16,053 bases of DNA. Source: Anaerolineae bacterium. GTDB taxonomy: Bacteria > Chloroflexota > Anaerolineae > 4572-78 > NAK82. The translations under genes and the position numbers were made by a program. How positions within the stretch are numbered: position 1 is the stretch's first letter; each line of letters begins with the position of its first letter. The notes beneath the pieces were generated by a model. It did no database searches. It had not been told where the DNA came from and saw only the letters and a program-made list of their open reading frames with translations. The stretch is taken from the NCBI GenBank assembly GCA_025062175.1, contig JANXAX010000023.1, positions 1 through 16,053 on the forward strand. Reading direction: 5' to 3'. This document shows, piece after piece, positions 7,116-14,531 of the stretch.

Positions 7116-8386
7116 TCGAAGGCGGATATCCCTTGAAGGGTACGGTCGTCCCCAGCGGCAACAAGAACGCCGCTTTCCCGTTGATCTCGGCAGCGCTGTT
7201 GACCGATGAGCCGGTCACCTTGCACAACTTGCCCGACATCGGCGATGTGCGCACCATGCTGACCATTATGCGCGATCTGGGAGTCGAAGTGACATATCAT
7301 GATCGTCACACGGTCACCCTGTGCGCTTCCAAAGTACAGAAGGTCAAACCCGACCCGGCCTTGTTCGGTCAGATGCGCGGAGCATTGGTGCTGAGCGGTT
7401 CCTTGCTGGCGCGCGAAGGCAGGGTGGAGCTGCCCAAGCCGGGCGGCGATCAGATCGGTCGGCGGCGCATCGACACGCATATCTTGGCGCTCAGCGCGCT
7501 CGGCGCCCAGCTCGATTACAATGAGAGCCTCGCCCTGACGGCGTCCCGCTTGCGCGGCGCGGACATCTTGCTGGACGAAGCCAGCGTCACCGCCACCGAG
7601 AACGCCATCCTGGCCGCGGTCACCGCCGAGGGCCACACGATCATCCGCAACGCTGCCTCGGAGCCCCACGTGCAGGACCTGTGCCACCTACTGAACCAGA
7701 TGGGTGCGCGCATCAGTGGGATCGGCTCTAATACGTTGTCCATCGAAGGGGTGCCACGCCTGGGCGGCGCCACATTCACGCTGAGCGCGGATTACATCGA
7801 GGTGGGCAGCTACATCGCCCTCGCCGCCACGACGGGCAGTGAAATCCTGATCCAGAACGCCGCGCCGGAGCATCTGCGCATGACCTTGCTCGTCTTCAAG
7901 CGCCTCGGCGTCGAGGTGGAGATCTGCGGCAACGACATCCTGGTGCCGGCCACGCAGCCGCTGCAGATCGTGCCCGACCTGGGCAACGCTATCCCCAAGG
8001 TAGACGATGCCCCGTGGCCCGGCTTCCCGGCGGACATGATGAGCGTCAGCATTGTATTAGCCACACAGTCCAGCGGCACGGTGTTGTTTCACGAGAAAAT
8101 GTTCGAGAGCCGGCTGTTCTTTGTCGATAAGCTGATCGGCATGGGGGCGCGCATTGTGCTGTGCGATCCGCATCGCTGCATTGTGCAAGGGCCAAGTCAG
8201 CTCCATGCCGAGCCGCAGGGCATCGCCAGCCCCGACATCCGCGCCGGCATGGCGCTGCTCATCGCCGCGTTGTGTGCCAAGGGCACTAGCGTGATCCGGA
8301 ACATCCGCCAGATCGACCGCGGCTATGAGCAGGTGGATGTGAAGCTGGCTCAGCTGGGCGCGCGCATCAAGCGGACGGGATGTTAG
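7100..8386 (+). CDS. murA: UDP-N-acetylglucosamine 1-carboxyvinyltransferase (MurA), Asp-type active site
   Basis: A 428-residue enzyme of the EPSP-synthase fold that transfers enolpyruvate from PEP to UDP-GlcNAc, the first committed step of peptidoglycan synthesis, in the cytoplasm. The N-terminal PSGNKNAA (18-25) contains the conserved Lys22 and Asn23. The mobile loop reads ELPKPGGDQIGRRRIDTH (110-127). The position of the usual catalytic Cys (Cys115 in E. coli) is Asp117 here. C-terminal blocks PWPGFPADM, ENRLF-like ESRLFFVDKL and the DIRAGMALLIAAL segment are all present, and the length is normal. A Cys-to-Asp change keeps activity and is known to give fosfomycin insensitivity in other bacteria. 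The ATG at 7100 fits the family N-terminus (MDEFVIEGG); a GTG at 7091 is an in-frame alternative. It overlaps the preceding gene and sits 7 nt before the next. Confidence 0.95.
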   Translation: MDEFVIEGGYPLKGTVVPSGNKNAAFPLISAALLTDEPVTLHNLPDIGDVRTMLTIMRDLGVEVTYHDRHTVTLCASKVQKVKPDPALFGQMRGALVLSGSLLAREGRVELPKPGGDQIGRRRIDTHILALSALGAQLDYNESLALTASRLRGADILLDEASVTATENAILAAVTAEGHTIIRNAASEPHVQDLCHLLNQMGARISGIGSNTLSIEGVPRLGGATFTLSADYIEVGSYIALAATTGSEILIQNAAPEHLRMTLLVFKRLGVEVEICGNDILVPATQPLQIVPDLGNAIPKVDDAPWPGFPADMMSVSIVLATQSSGTVLFHEKMFESRLFFVDKLIGMGARIVLCDPHRCIVQGPSQLHAEPQGIASPDIRAGMALLIAALCAKGTSVIRNIRQIDRGYEQVDVKLAQLGARIKRTGC

Positions 8387-8393
8387 GGGAACG

Positions 8394-9296
8394 ATGAAAA
8401 TCTTCTACAGCGACCCCTTCACATTTCCGCTGCCGCCGGAGCACAAGTTCCCTTTGTCCAAGTATGCCCTGCTGCGCCAGCGAGTGATGGAATCGGGGCT
8501 CGCGGCGCGCCATTCGCTGTACCTATCGCGCGCCGTCACCGATGCCGAAGTGTGCACCGCCCATGCCGCCGCCTATTGGCACGATTTCTGCCTCGGCCGG
8601 CTGAGCGAAACGTTGCTGCGGCGCATCGGCCTGCCCTGGTCGCCGCAGCTGGTCCAGCGCACACGTCACTCGGTCGGCGGCACTGTCGAGGCGTGTCGTG
8701 CGGCGCTCCGGGACGGCTGTGCGGTCAACCTGGCCGGCGGCACCCATCACGCCTTCCGTGATTACGGCGCGGGATACTGCGTGTTAAACGACAGCGCCGT
8801 GGCCCTGGGTGTGCTGCGCGCCGAGGGTTTATGCCGGCGGGTGCTCATCATCGACTGCGACGTCCACCAGGGGGATGGGACGGCGGCCATCTTCGCCGAC
8901 GACCCCGACGTCTTCACGTTTTCCATCCATGCGGCCAACAATTTCCCCTTCCGCAAGCAGCTCAGCCGCCTGGACATCGACCTGCCCGACGGAGTCGGCG
9001 ACGCCGTTTATCTCAGGGCACTGGAAAGCGGATTGCGCAGTGCGCTGGCGCTGGCGCGGGCCGAGCTGGCGATTTACCTGGCCGGAGCCGACCCCTATCA
9101 AGACGACCGTCTCGGGCGGCTGATGCTTTCGAAAGAGGGGCTGCGCGAGCGCGACCGGCTGGTCTTGAGCGCGCTGCGCCAGGCCGGCATTCCGGTGGCG
9201 ATCACGATGGCGGGCGGCTATGCCCGGCACATCGAGGACACCGTAGCCATCCATTTGCAAACAATCATGCTGGCGGAGACGATCTACCGCGCATAA
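8394..9296 (+). CDS. Histone deacetylase family protein (zinc-dependent deacetylase)
   Basis: A 300-residue arginase/deacetylase-fold hydrolase. The catalytic His pair is in GGTHHAF (H118, H119). The zinc ligands are D156 and H158 in IDCDVHQGDGTA, and D233 in AGADPYQDD. GYCVLNDSAVAL (127-138) and a terminal MAGGYAR block complete the family signature. Bacterial members deacetylate acetyl-lysine, acetylpolyamines or related amides; the length and simple architecture match the short, single-domain bacterial type (AcuC-like). The true substrate cannot be read from sequence. It is cytoplasmic. The ATG is 7 nt after the murA stop, and the GGGGA overlapping that stop is the likely ribosome site, so it is co-transcribed with murA. 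The PFK gene follows 38 nt downstream, so a link to metabolic enzyme deacetylation is possible but speculative. Confidence 0.92.
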   Translation: MKIFYSDPFTFPLPPEHKFPLSKYALLRQRVMESGLAARHSLYLSRAVTDAEVCTAHAAAYWHDFCLGRLSETLLRRIGLPWSPQLVQRTRHSVGGTVEACRAALRDGCAVNLAGGTHHAFRDYGAGYCVLNDSAVALGVLRAEGLCRRVLIIDCDVHQGDGTAAIFADDPDVFTFSIHAANNFPFRKQLSRLDIDLPDGVGDAVYLRALESGLRSALALARAELAIYLAGADPYQDDRLGRLMLSKEGLRERDRLVLSALRQAGIPVAITMAGGYARHIEDTVAIHLQTIMLAETIYRA

Positions 9297-9334
9297 ACTC
9301 AAGCGCATTCGTGAGCTGGAAGAGGAGAGGAGGA

Positions 9335-11596
9335 ATGTCCCCCATACGCATTGGTGTTTTGACCAGTGGCGGGGATGCCCAAGGGATGAACGCAGCGGTG
9401 CGGGCCGTGGTGCGCACGGCGCTCAACCACGGCGCCGAGGTCTATGCCATCTACGAAGGCTACCAGGGCATGATGGACGGAGGGGAGTACATCCGTCGCA
9501 TGACCTGGGACGCGGTAGGTGGCATCTTGCAACAGGGTGGTACGGTCATCGGCTCGGCACGGTGTGAAGCCTTCAAGACGCGCGAAGGGCGGATGCGCGC
9601 CGCTTTGCACTTGGTGGAGCGGGGCATCGACCGTCTGGTGGTGATCGGGGGCGATGGCAGCCTGACCGGCGCCGACATCTTCCGCCGCGAGTGGCGCGGC
9701 CTGCTGGCCGACCTGGTGAAACAGGGCTGGATCAGCCAGGAGGTGGCCGACCGCCATCAACATCTGTTCATCGTCGGGTTGGTGGGCTCGATCGACAACG
9801 ATATGGTGGGCACCGACATGACCATCGGCGCCGATAGTGCGCTCCACCGCATCGTGGAAGCGATCGACGCCATCAGCAGCACGGCCGCCAGCCACCACCG
9901 CACCTTCGTGGTGGAGGTGATGGGCCGCAACTGCGGTTATCTGGCGCTCATGGGCGGGTTGGCCGCTGGCGCCAACTGGGTGTTGATCCCCGAAGCGCCC
10001 CCCGACATCGACAATTGGGAGGACAAGATGTGCCAAGTGTTGCAGGCCGGCCGCCAGGCAGGCAGACGCCATAGCATCGTAGTGGTGGCCGAAGGGGCTC
10101 AAGACCGGCACGGCAAACCGATCACCAGCACCTATGTCAAAGAGGTGCTGGAGCGGAAGCTAGGCCAGGACACCCGCGTCACGGTGCTGGGACACGTGCA
10201 ACGCGGTGGCGCGCCCAGCGCATTCGACCGCAATCTGGGCACCTGGCTGGGCTACGCCGCCGTCGAAGAGCTGCTGAGCGCCACGCCGGACAAGGAACCG
10301 GTGTTGATCGGCATTCGGGATAATCGCATCACTCGTACTCCCCTGATGCAGTGCGTGGAACAGACTCGCAGCGTGGCGGACGCGCTCAAGAATCAGAACT
10401 TCGAGCGTGCGCTGGAGCTGCGGGGACGCGGTTTCCGCGAGGCATTTCACATCCTGCGCACCCTGGTGCGGGCTTTGCCCCACGAAACGCCGACAGGTCA
10501 AAAACCGCTGCGGCTGGCGATATTGAACTCCGGGGGCGCCGCACCCGGTATGAACTCCGCTGTGCGCGTCGCGGTGCGCCTGGCGCTCGACCGCGGTTGG
10601 AAAGTGTTGGGCGTCCAGAACGGATTCCAAGGCCTCATCGAGGGTGAGCTCAGCGAGATGAGCTGGATGAGCGTGACCGGCTGGGCCGGCCGCGGCGGCG
10701 CTGAATTGGGCACCAACACCTACCTGCCCGCTGGCAGTGACTTCTACGCTATTGCGCGTTGTATCGAAGAACACCAAATCCATGCGCTGCTCGTCATCGG
10801 GGGCTGGTCTGGTTATGAGGGCGCCTATCGCCTCTACACGGAACGCGATCACTACCCTTCCTTTAACATCCCGATCTTATGCCTGCCGGCCAGCATCGAC
10901 AACAACCTGCCGGGCAGCGAGCTGAGCGTCGGCGCCGACACCGCCCTCAACAGCATTGTCGAGGCGGTGGACAAGATCAAGCAATCGGCCGTGGCCTCGC
11001 GGCGCTGTTTCGTTGTCGAGGTGATGGGGCGTTACTGCGGCTACCTGGCGCTGATGAGCGGCCTGGCCACCGGCGCGGAGCGCGTCTACCTCCATGAGAA
11101 CGGCATCACCTTGCGGGACTTGCTCAACGACCTGGCCAACCTGACCGCCGGCTTTAAGAGCGGCAAGCGGGTCGGGCTCCTCATCCGCAACGAGCGCGCC
11201 AACGAGGTCTACACCACCAGCTTCATCGCTGCGTTGCTCGAGCAAGAGGGCGGCGACCTGTTCCAGGTGCGCCAGGCGATCCTCGGGCATTTGCAACAGG
11301 GCGGCAATCCTTCGCCCTTCGACCGCATCCTGGCGACGCGCCTGGCGGCCCGCTGCATCGAATATCTCGCCGAGCAATGTGAAGCGAAACCTCCCATCGC
11401 GGTCTTCATCGGGCTCGAAGGCGGACAAATTCGCTTTCATAACTTAGAAGATATGCCCAAGATGATCGACAAGGCCTATGGGCGGCCCAAGCAGCAGTGG
11501 TGGATGCAGCTCTGTCCCATCGCCGGCGTTATGGCCCAACCGGGGCCGCAGGGGACGGTCGAGTCGCGTTCCCAGCTTTTTTGTGGGGCAACGTGA
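9335..11596 (+). CDS. 6-phosphofructokinase, fused two-domain (eukaryote-like) form
   Basis: A 753-residue protein containing two PFK domains in tandem (N half ~1-385, C half ~390-753), the layout of animal and fungal PFK; ordinary bacterial PfkA is ~320 residues. The N half keeps LTSGGDAQGMNAAVRAV (9-25), IGSARCEAFKTREGR, the ATP/Mg motif GGDGS (105-109) and GSIDND (151-156) with catalytic D154. HRTFVVEVMGRNCGYLAL and LGHVQRGGAPSAFDR follow. The C half keeps sugar-phosphate residues (VVEVMGRYCGYLAL, LGHLQQGG) and SIDNN (520-524). Its ATP site is degenerate: GGWSG (489-493) replaces GGDGS, and NSGGAAPGMN lacks the usual Asp. So the N half is probably catalytic and the C half regulatory, as in eukaryotes. 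It phosphorylates fructose 6-phosphate with ATP in glycolysis. The start at 9335 has AGAGGAG 7 nt upstream; the longer upstream reading frame is a shadow of the deacetylase. Confidence 0.94.
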   Translation: MSPIRIGVLTSGGDAQGMNAAVRAVVRTALNHGAEVYAIYEGYQGMMDGGEYIRRMTWDAVGGILQQGGTVIGSARCEAFKTREGRMRAALHLVERGIDRLVVIGGDGSLTGADIFRREWRGLLADLVKQGWISQEVADRHQHLFIVGLVGSIDNDMVGTDMTIGADSALHRIVEAIDAISSTAASHHRTFVVEVMGRNCGYLALMGGLAAGANWVLIPEAPPDIDNWEDKMCQVLQAGRQAGRRHSIVVVAEGAQDRHGKPITSTYVKEVLERKLGQDTRVTVLGHVQRGGAPSAFDRNLGTWLGYAAVEELLSATPDKEPVLIGIRDNRITRTPLMQCVEQTRSVADALKNQNFERALELRGRGFREAFHILRTLVRALPHETPTGQKPLRLAILNSGGAAPGMNSAVRVAVRLALDRGWKVLGVQNGFQGLIEGELSEMSWMSVTGWAGRGGAELGTNTYLPAGSDFYAIARCIEEHQIHALLVIGGWSGYEGAYRLYTERDHYPSFNIPILCLPASIDNNLPGSELSVGADTALNSIVEAVDKIKQSAVASRRCFVVEVMGRYCGYLALMSGLATGAERVYLHENGITLRDLLNDLANLTAGFKSGKRVGLLIRNERANEVYTTSFIAALLEQEGGDLFQVRQAILGHLQQGGNPSPFDRILATRLAARCIEYLAEQCEAKPPIAVFIGLEGGQIRFHNLEDMPKMIDKAYGRPKQQWWMQLCPIAGVMAQPGPQGTVESRSQLFCGAT

Positions 11597-11663
11597 GAGG
11601 TACTCGGAAGGTGTATCGCGGACATTGTGAGGATGGTTTCGCGCGTGAGGTGAACGGCCCACT

Positions 11664-13921
11664 ATGGAAGACTGTGGAGTGCACGACTGCCCACTTGATG
11701 TCCCGGCGGCTACCGAGCCTGCCGCGGTCCATTCGCCGGGACACGCTGAAGCACACCAGGTGATCTATGGTTTGTGCGGGGTCTGTCCGGGAGGCTGTGG
11801 GGTTGAGATCCATCTTCAGGATGGCAAGATCAGCCGGCTGGCGCCGTGGAAAGGACATCCCCAAGGCATATGTTGTCCCCGGGGAGCGCATGCGGCTGAG
11901 ATCGTCTACTCGCCGGACCGCCTGCGCTATCCGCTGAAACGGGTCGGCGAACGGGGTGAAGGGCGTTTCGCGCGCATCAGTTGGGACGAAGCGCTGGACG
12001 CCGTTGCCGAAGGTATGCGCTATGTGGCGCAACGCTATGGCCCTCAAGCGATCTGCATGTACACCGGACGCGGTGCCTTCGATTGGACGTTGTGCCATCG
12101 GCCTGGAGCCTCTTCTTTCCGCTGGGCTCGCCCAACACAACCGGCGTCGGCTCTATCTGTTATGTATCCCATGGCATCATCGCACCAGTCACCACGTTCG
12201 GCGTCTGGGAAGCGGACATGTATCCGGACATCGAAAACGCCGAATTAATCGTGATCTGGGGTGATAACCCGGCCACCGACTCGCCGCCGGTCAATTATCA
12301 GCGCATCTGCCAGGCACGACGCCGCGGTGCGGAAGTGATCGTCATCGATCACCGCCGTAATGAAACGGCGCGCGCCACCCAAGCCAAGTGGTTGGGCATT
12401 CGGCCAGGCACCGATGGTGCCTTAGCCTTGGCGATGCTCCACGTGGTCATCACCGAGGAGCTCTATGACCGTTCCTTCGTCGCGCAGTGGACGGTCGGCT
12501 TTGAAGCGCTCAGGGCGTATGTCGCGGCATTTACCCCGGAGAGGGTGGAACAGATCACCTGGGTGCCGGCCGAAGAGATCCGACGCACCGCGCGCGCCAT
12601 CGCCCGCGCCCGTGGGGCATGCTTGGTGAGCTACACCGGCCTGGAGTACACCAATAGCGGCGTCCAGAACATCCGCGCGGTGCTGATCCTCTGGGCATTG
12701 ACTGGCAACCTGGACGTGCCGGGCGGCAAGGTGATCAAGATGCGCGGCGCGGACTTCCCGATCAATCAGAGCCGGCGCGTTGCACCGCCGCCGGACGGCC
12801 CGCCGCCCATCGGCAAGGATCGCTATCCGCTGTATCATCTCTATCGCCGCGAAGCGCACGCCATGGAGTTGCCGCGCGCCATCCTGCAGAACGACCCCTA
12901 TCCCGTGCGCGCGATGATGATCGTCGGCTCGTCGATCATCACCAGCTATCCCAACCCGGACTTGTGGCGGCGCTGCTTTAGCAACCTGGACTTTATGGTG
13001 GTCGTGGACCGTTTTCTGACCGCCGATGCCCTGTATGCCGACATCGTCCTGCCCGCCACGACGCTGTTTGAGAACCAGGGCTATATGGTCTATGGCCCTA
13101 CCTTCCAGGTGCGTGAGCGCGTCATTGCCCCGTTGGGCGAGGCACGCAGCGATTGGGAGATCGCCATCGCAATCGCCAACCGCTTGGGCTACGGGCATTT
13201 GTACCCCTCCTCAGAAGAGGAGGTCATCCGCTGGGCCTTGGAGGGAAGCGGCTTTGACCTGGAAACGGTGCGGCGGCATCCTGCCGGAGTCACCTGTCCG
13301 CCGGTCGCCCAGCAGTATCGCAAATGGGAGCGGGGCTTGCTGCGGCGCGATGGTCAGCCTGGCTTCGAGACGCCCTCGGGCAAATTTGAGATTGCGTCCA
13401 GCATCCTGGCAGCCTATGGCTACGACCCGCTGCCGGTCTATATCGAACCCAAAGAAAGCCCGCTCTCGACCCCCGAACTGGCGCGTGTGTATCCCTTGGT
13501 GTTCAACTCCGGCGCCCGCATTCAGTCCGACTTTCGTTCGCAACACCACAACATCCCCGGGCTGCTCAAAATGCAGCCCGAGCCCCTGGTCACCCTGCAC
13601 CCGCGCGATGCAGCCGCCCGTGGCATCCGCTCGGGCGATGCTGTATGGGTCGTGACACCCCGCGGGCGCGTGCGCTATACGGCCCGCGTCTCGGAGGACA
13701 TCGTCCCCGGCGTCATCGAGGCCAACATGGGCGGGGGCAGTCCCCTCGCCAGCCCGGCCTGGCGTGACTGCAATGTGAACGTGCTGACCGATCCGGACAA
13801 CCGGGATGAGATCTCCGGCTTCCCGGTCTACAAAGCCTTGCTCTGCGACGTGGTGAAAATCCCACCTGAAAGCGCAGACGGGCGCGATCAGCCGGTCGAT
13901 TCGTCGATCCACGCCAGGTAG
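11664..13921 (+). pseudogene. Molybdopterin oxidoreductase (DMSO reductase family), frame broken once
   Basis: The N-terminal piece from ATG 11664 has the [4Fe-4S] pattern C38-x2-C41-x3-C45...C71 (LCGVCPGGCGVEI, ICCPRG), then LKRVGERGEGRFARISWDEA and YTGRGAFDWTLC. Here the frame breaks (~12093-12106) and similarity continues one frame over with SLFFPLGSPNTTGVGSICYV; the Cys of this block is at the position of the Mo ligand in many relatives. The remainder is intact: WGDNPATDSPPVN, molybdopterin-binding regions, and the C-terminal MopB domain near HPRDAAARGIRSGDAVWV. From memory of the family about 8-10 residues are missing at the break, so a small deletion rather than a single-base slip is likely. 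The N-terminal frame stays open to 12248; a GTG at 12092 could start the second part. Relatives act as formate dehydrogenase or polysulfide/thiosulfate reductase; the substrate is unclear. No partner Fe-S or membrane subunit lies nearby. An assembly error is possible. The 3' end overlaps cutA by 34 nt. Confidence 0.8.
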
Positions 13922-14214
13922 TCTGCCGCGCCCATCAGGATCGGCAGGGCGATGATCTCCGGCACTTCGTAGGGGTGGAGCGCCTTGACCGTCGGCACGA
14001 GCTGCGTGGCAAAGAGCGCAGCGCGCGTCTTGGCGAGCAACAACACCTCTTCATCTGTGCAACGTTCCCCCTTCCAGACATAGCGCGATTCAACGGGGGC
14101 GATGAGGTTGACACAGGCGACCAGCTTTTTGTCCAAGAGCGCATCTGCGATCTGCCGCGCGATCTCACGCGAGGGCGCTGTGATCAACACCACGATGTGG
14201 GTCGCTTCTGTCAC
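13888..14214 (-). CDS. cutA: Divalent-cation tolerance protein CutA
   Basis: A 108-residue protein of normal CutA1 length with the family blocks VVLITAPSREIARQIADALL (8-27), KKLVACVNLIAPVESRYVWK, DEEVLLLAKTR and the C-terminal HPYEVPEIIALPI...YLAWI. CutA forms compact cytoplasmic trimers; it was linked to copper tolerance in E. coli, although its role elsewhere is uncertain. The GTG at 14214 is preceded by a perfect AGGAGG 9 nt upstream. It is convergent with the molybdoenzyme, and the two coding ends overlap by 34 nt. An inverted repeat sits just upstream (14248-14267). No functional link to the neighbours is apparent. Confidence 0.95.
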   Translation of the reverse strand: MTEATHIVVLITAPSREIARQIADALLDKKLVACVNLIAPVESRYVWKGERCTDEEVLLLAKTRAALFATQLVPTVKALHPYEVPEIIALPILMGAADYLAWIDESTG

Positions 14215-14247
14215 GATGCCGGACCTCCTGGGTGTATTTCAAACCGG

Positions 14248-14267
14248 GCTAGATACAACAGTCTAGC
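14248..14267. repeat. Short inverted repeat upstream of cutA
   Basis: GCTAGA and TCTAGC form perfect 6-bp arms around an 8-nt spacer, about 35 nt upstream of the cutA start on its sense strand. The location suits an operator or a 5'-leader hairpin. I cannot identify a binding protein; it is AT-richer than the surroundings. Confidence 0.35.
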
Positions 14268-14308
14268 AGCAGGCTGGACGGAAGCTGCGCCTCAGCCCGC
14301 CGACGTCC

Positions 14309-14469
14309 CCCTCTTTCCCGCAGCGTCGGGAGAGGGATCAGGGGTGCGGGCACCTATACGCCGCAGGGCAAAAGCCCTGGGCTGGAGCCCAAGCCCTGGC
14401 GGGCTCTCCCGTTGCCGCCGGACGGGGTCGGCTTCAGCCGACTTGAGCGCCAGCCGTGGACTTGAGTCC
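14309..14469. repeat. Cluster of small intergenic hairpins
   Basis: In the spacer between cutA and the MttB-family gene, four inverted repeats occur within 160 bp. The first (14309-14336) is CCCTCTTTCCCG / CGGGAGAGGG with a 6-nt loop and a 2-nt bulge. The others are TGGGCTGGAGCCCA (14378-14391), GTCGGCTTCAGCCGAC (14427-14442) and GGACTTGAGTCC (14458-14469). The last three share a core of the form CT-nn-AG flanked by complementary arms, so they look like related units. No transposase or protein coding is seen. Such hairpin clusters are common dispersed intergenic repeats in GC-rich genomes; whether this one is dispersed cannot be judged from one window. The rest of 14215-14531 holds nothing recognisable. 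Confidence 0.6.
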
Positions 14470-14531
14470 GCCGGCGTCTTCCCCCACCATGGGGTGAGGG
14501 CCCATTCCCCTCTCCCTGTCGAGCCCATGCA

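Noticed and set aside
8831..9334. N-terminal extension of the PFK reading frame
   Set aside because: It overlaps the deacetylase in another frame and has low-complexity Arg/Gly/Pro composition; the family N-terminus and a strong ribosome site are at 9335.
14309..14336. Rho-independent terminator for the MttB-family gene
   Set aside because: The hairpin has no T-run after it on the minus strand and lies about 200 nt past the stop codon; a repeat element fits better.
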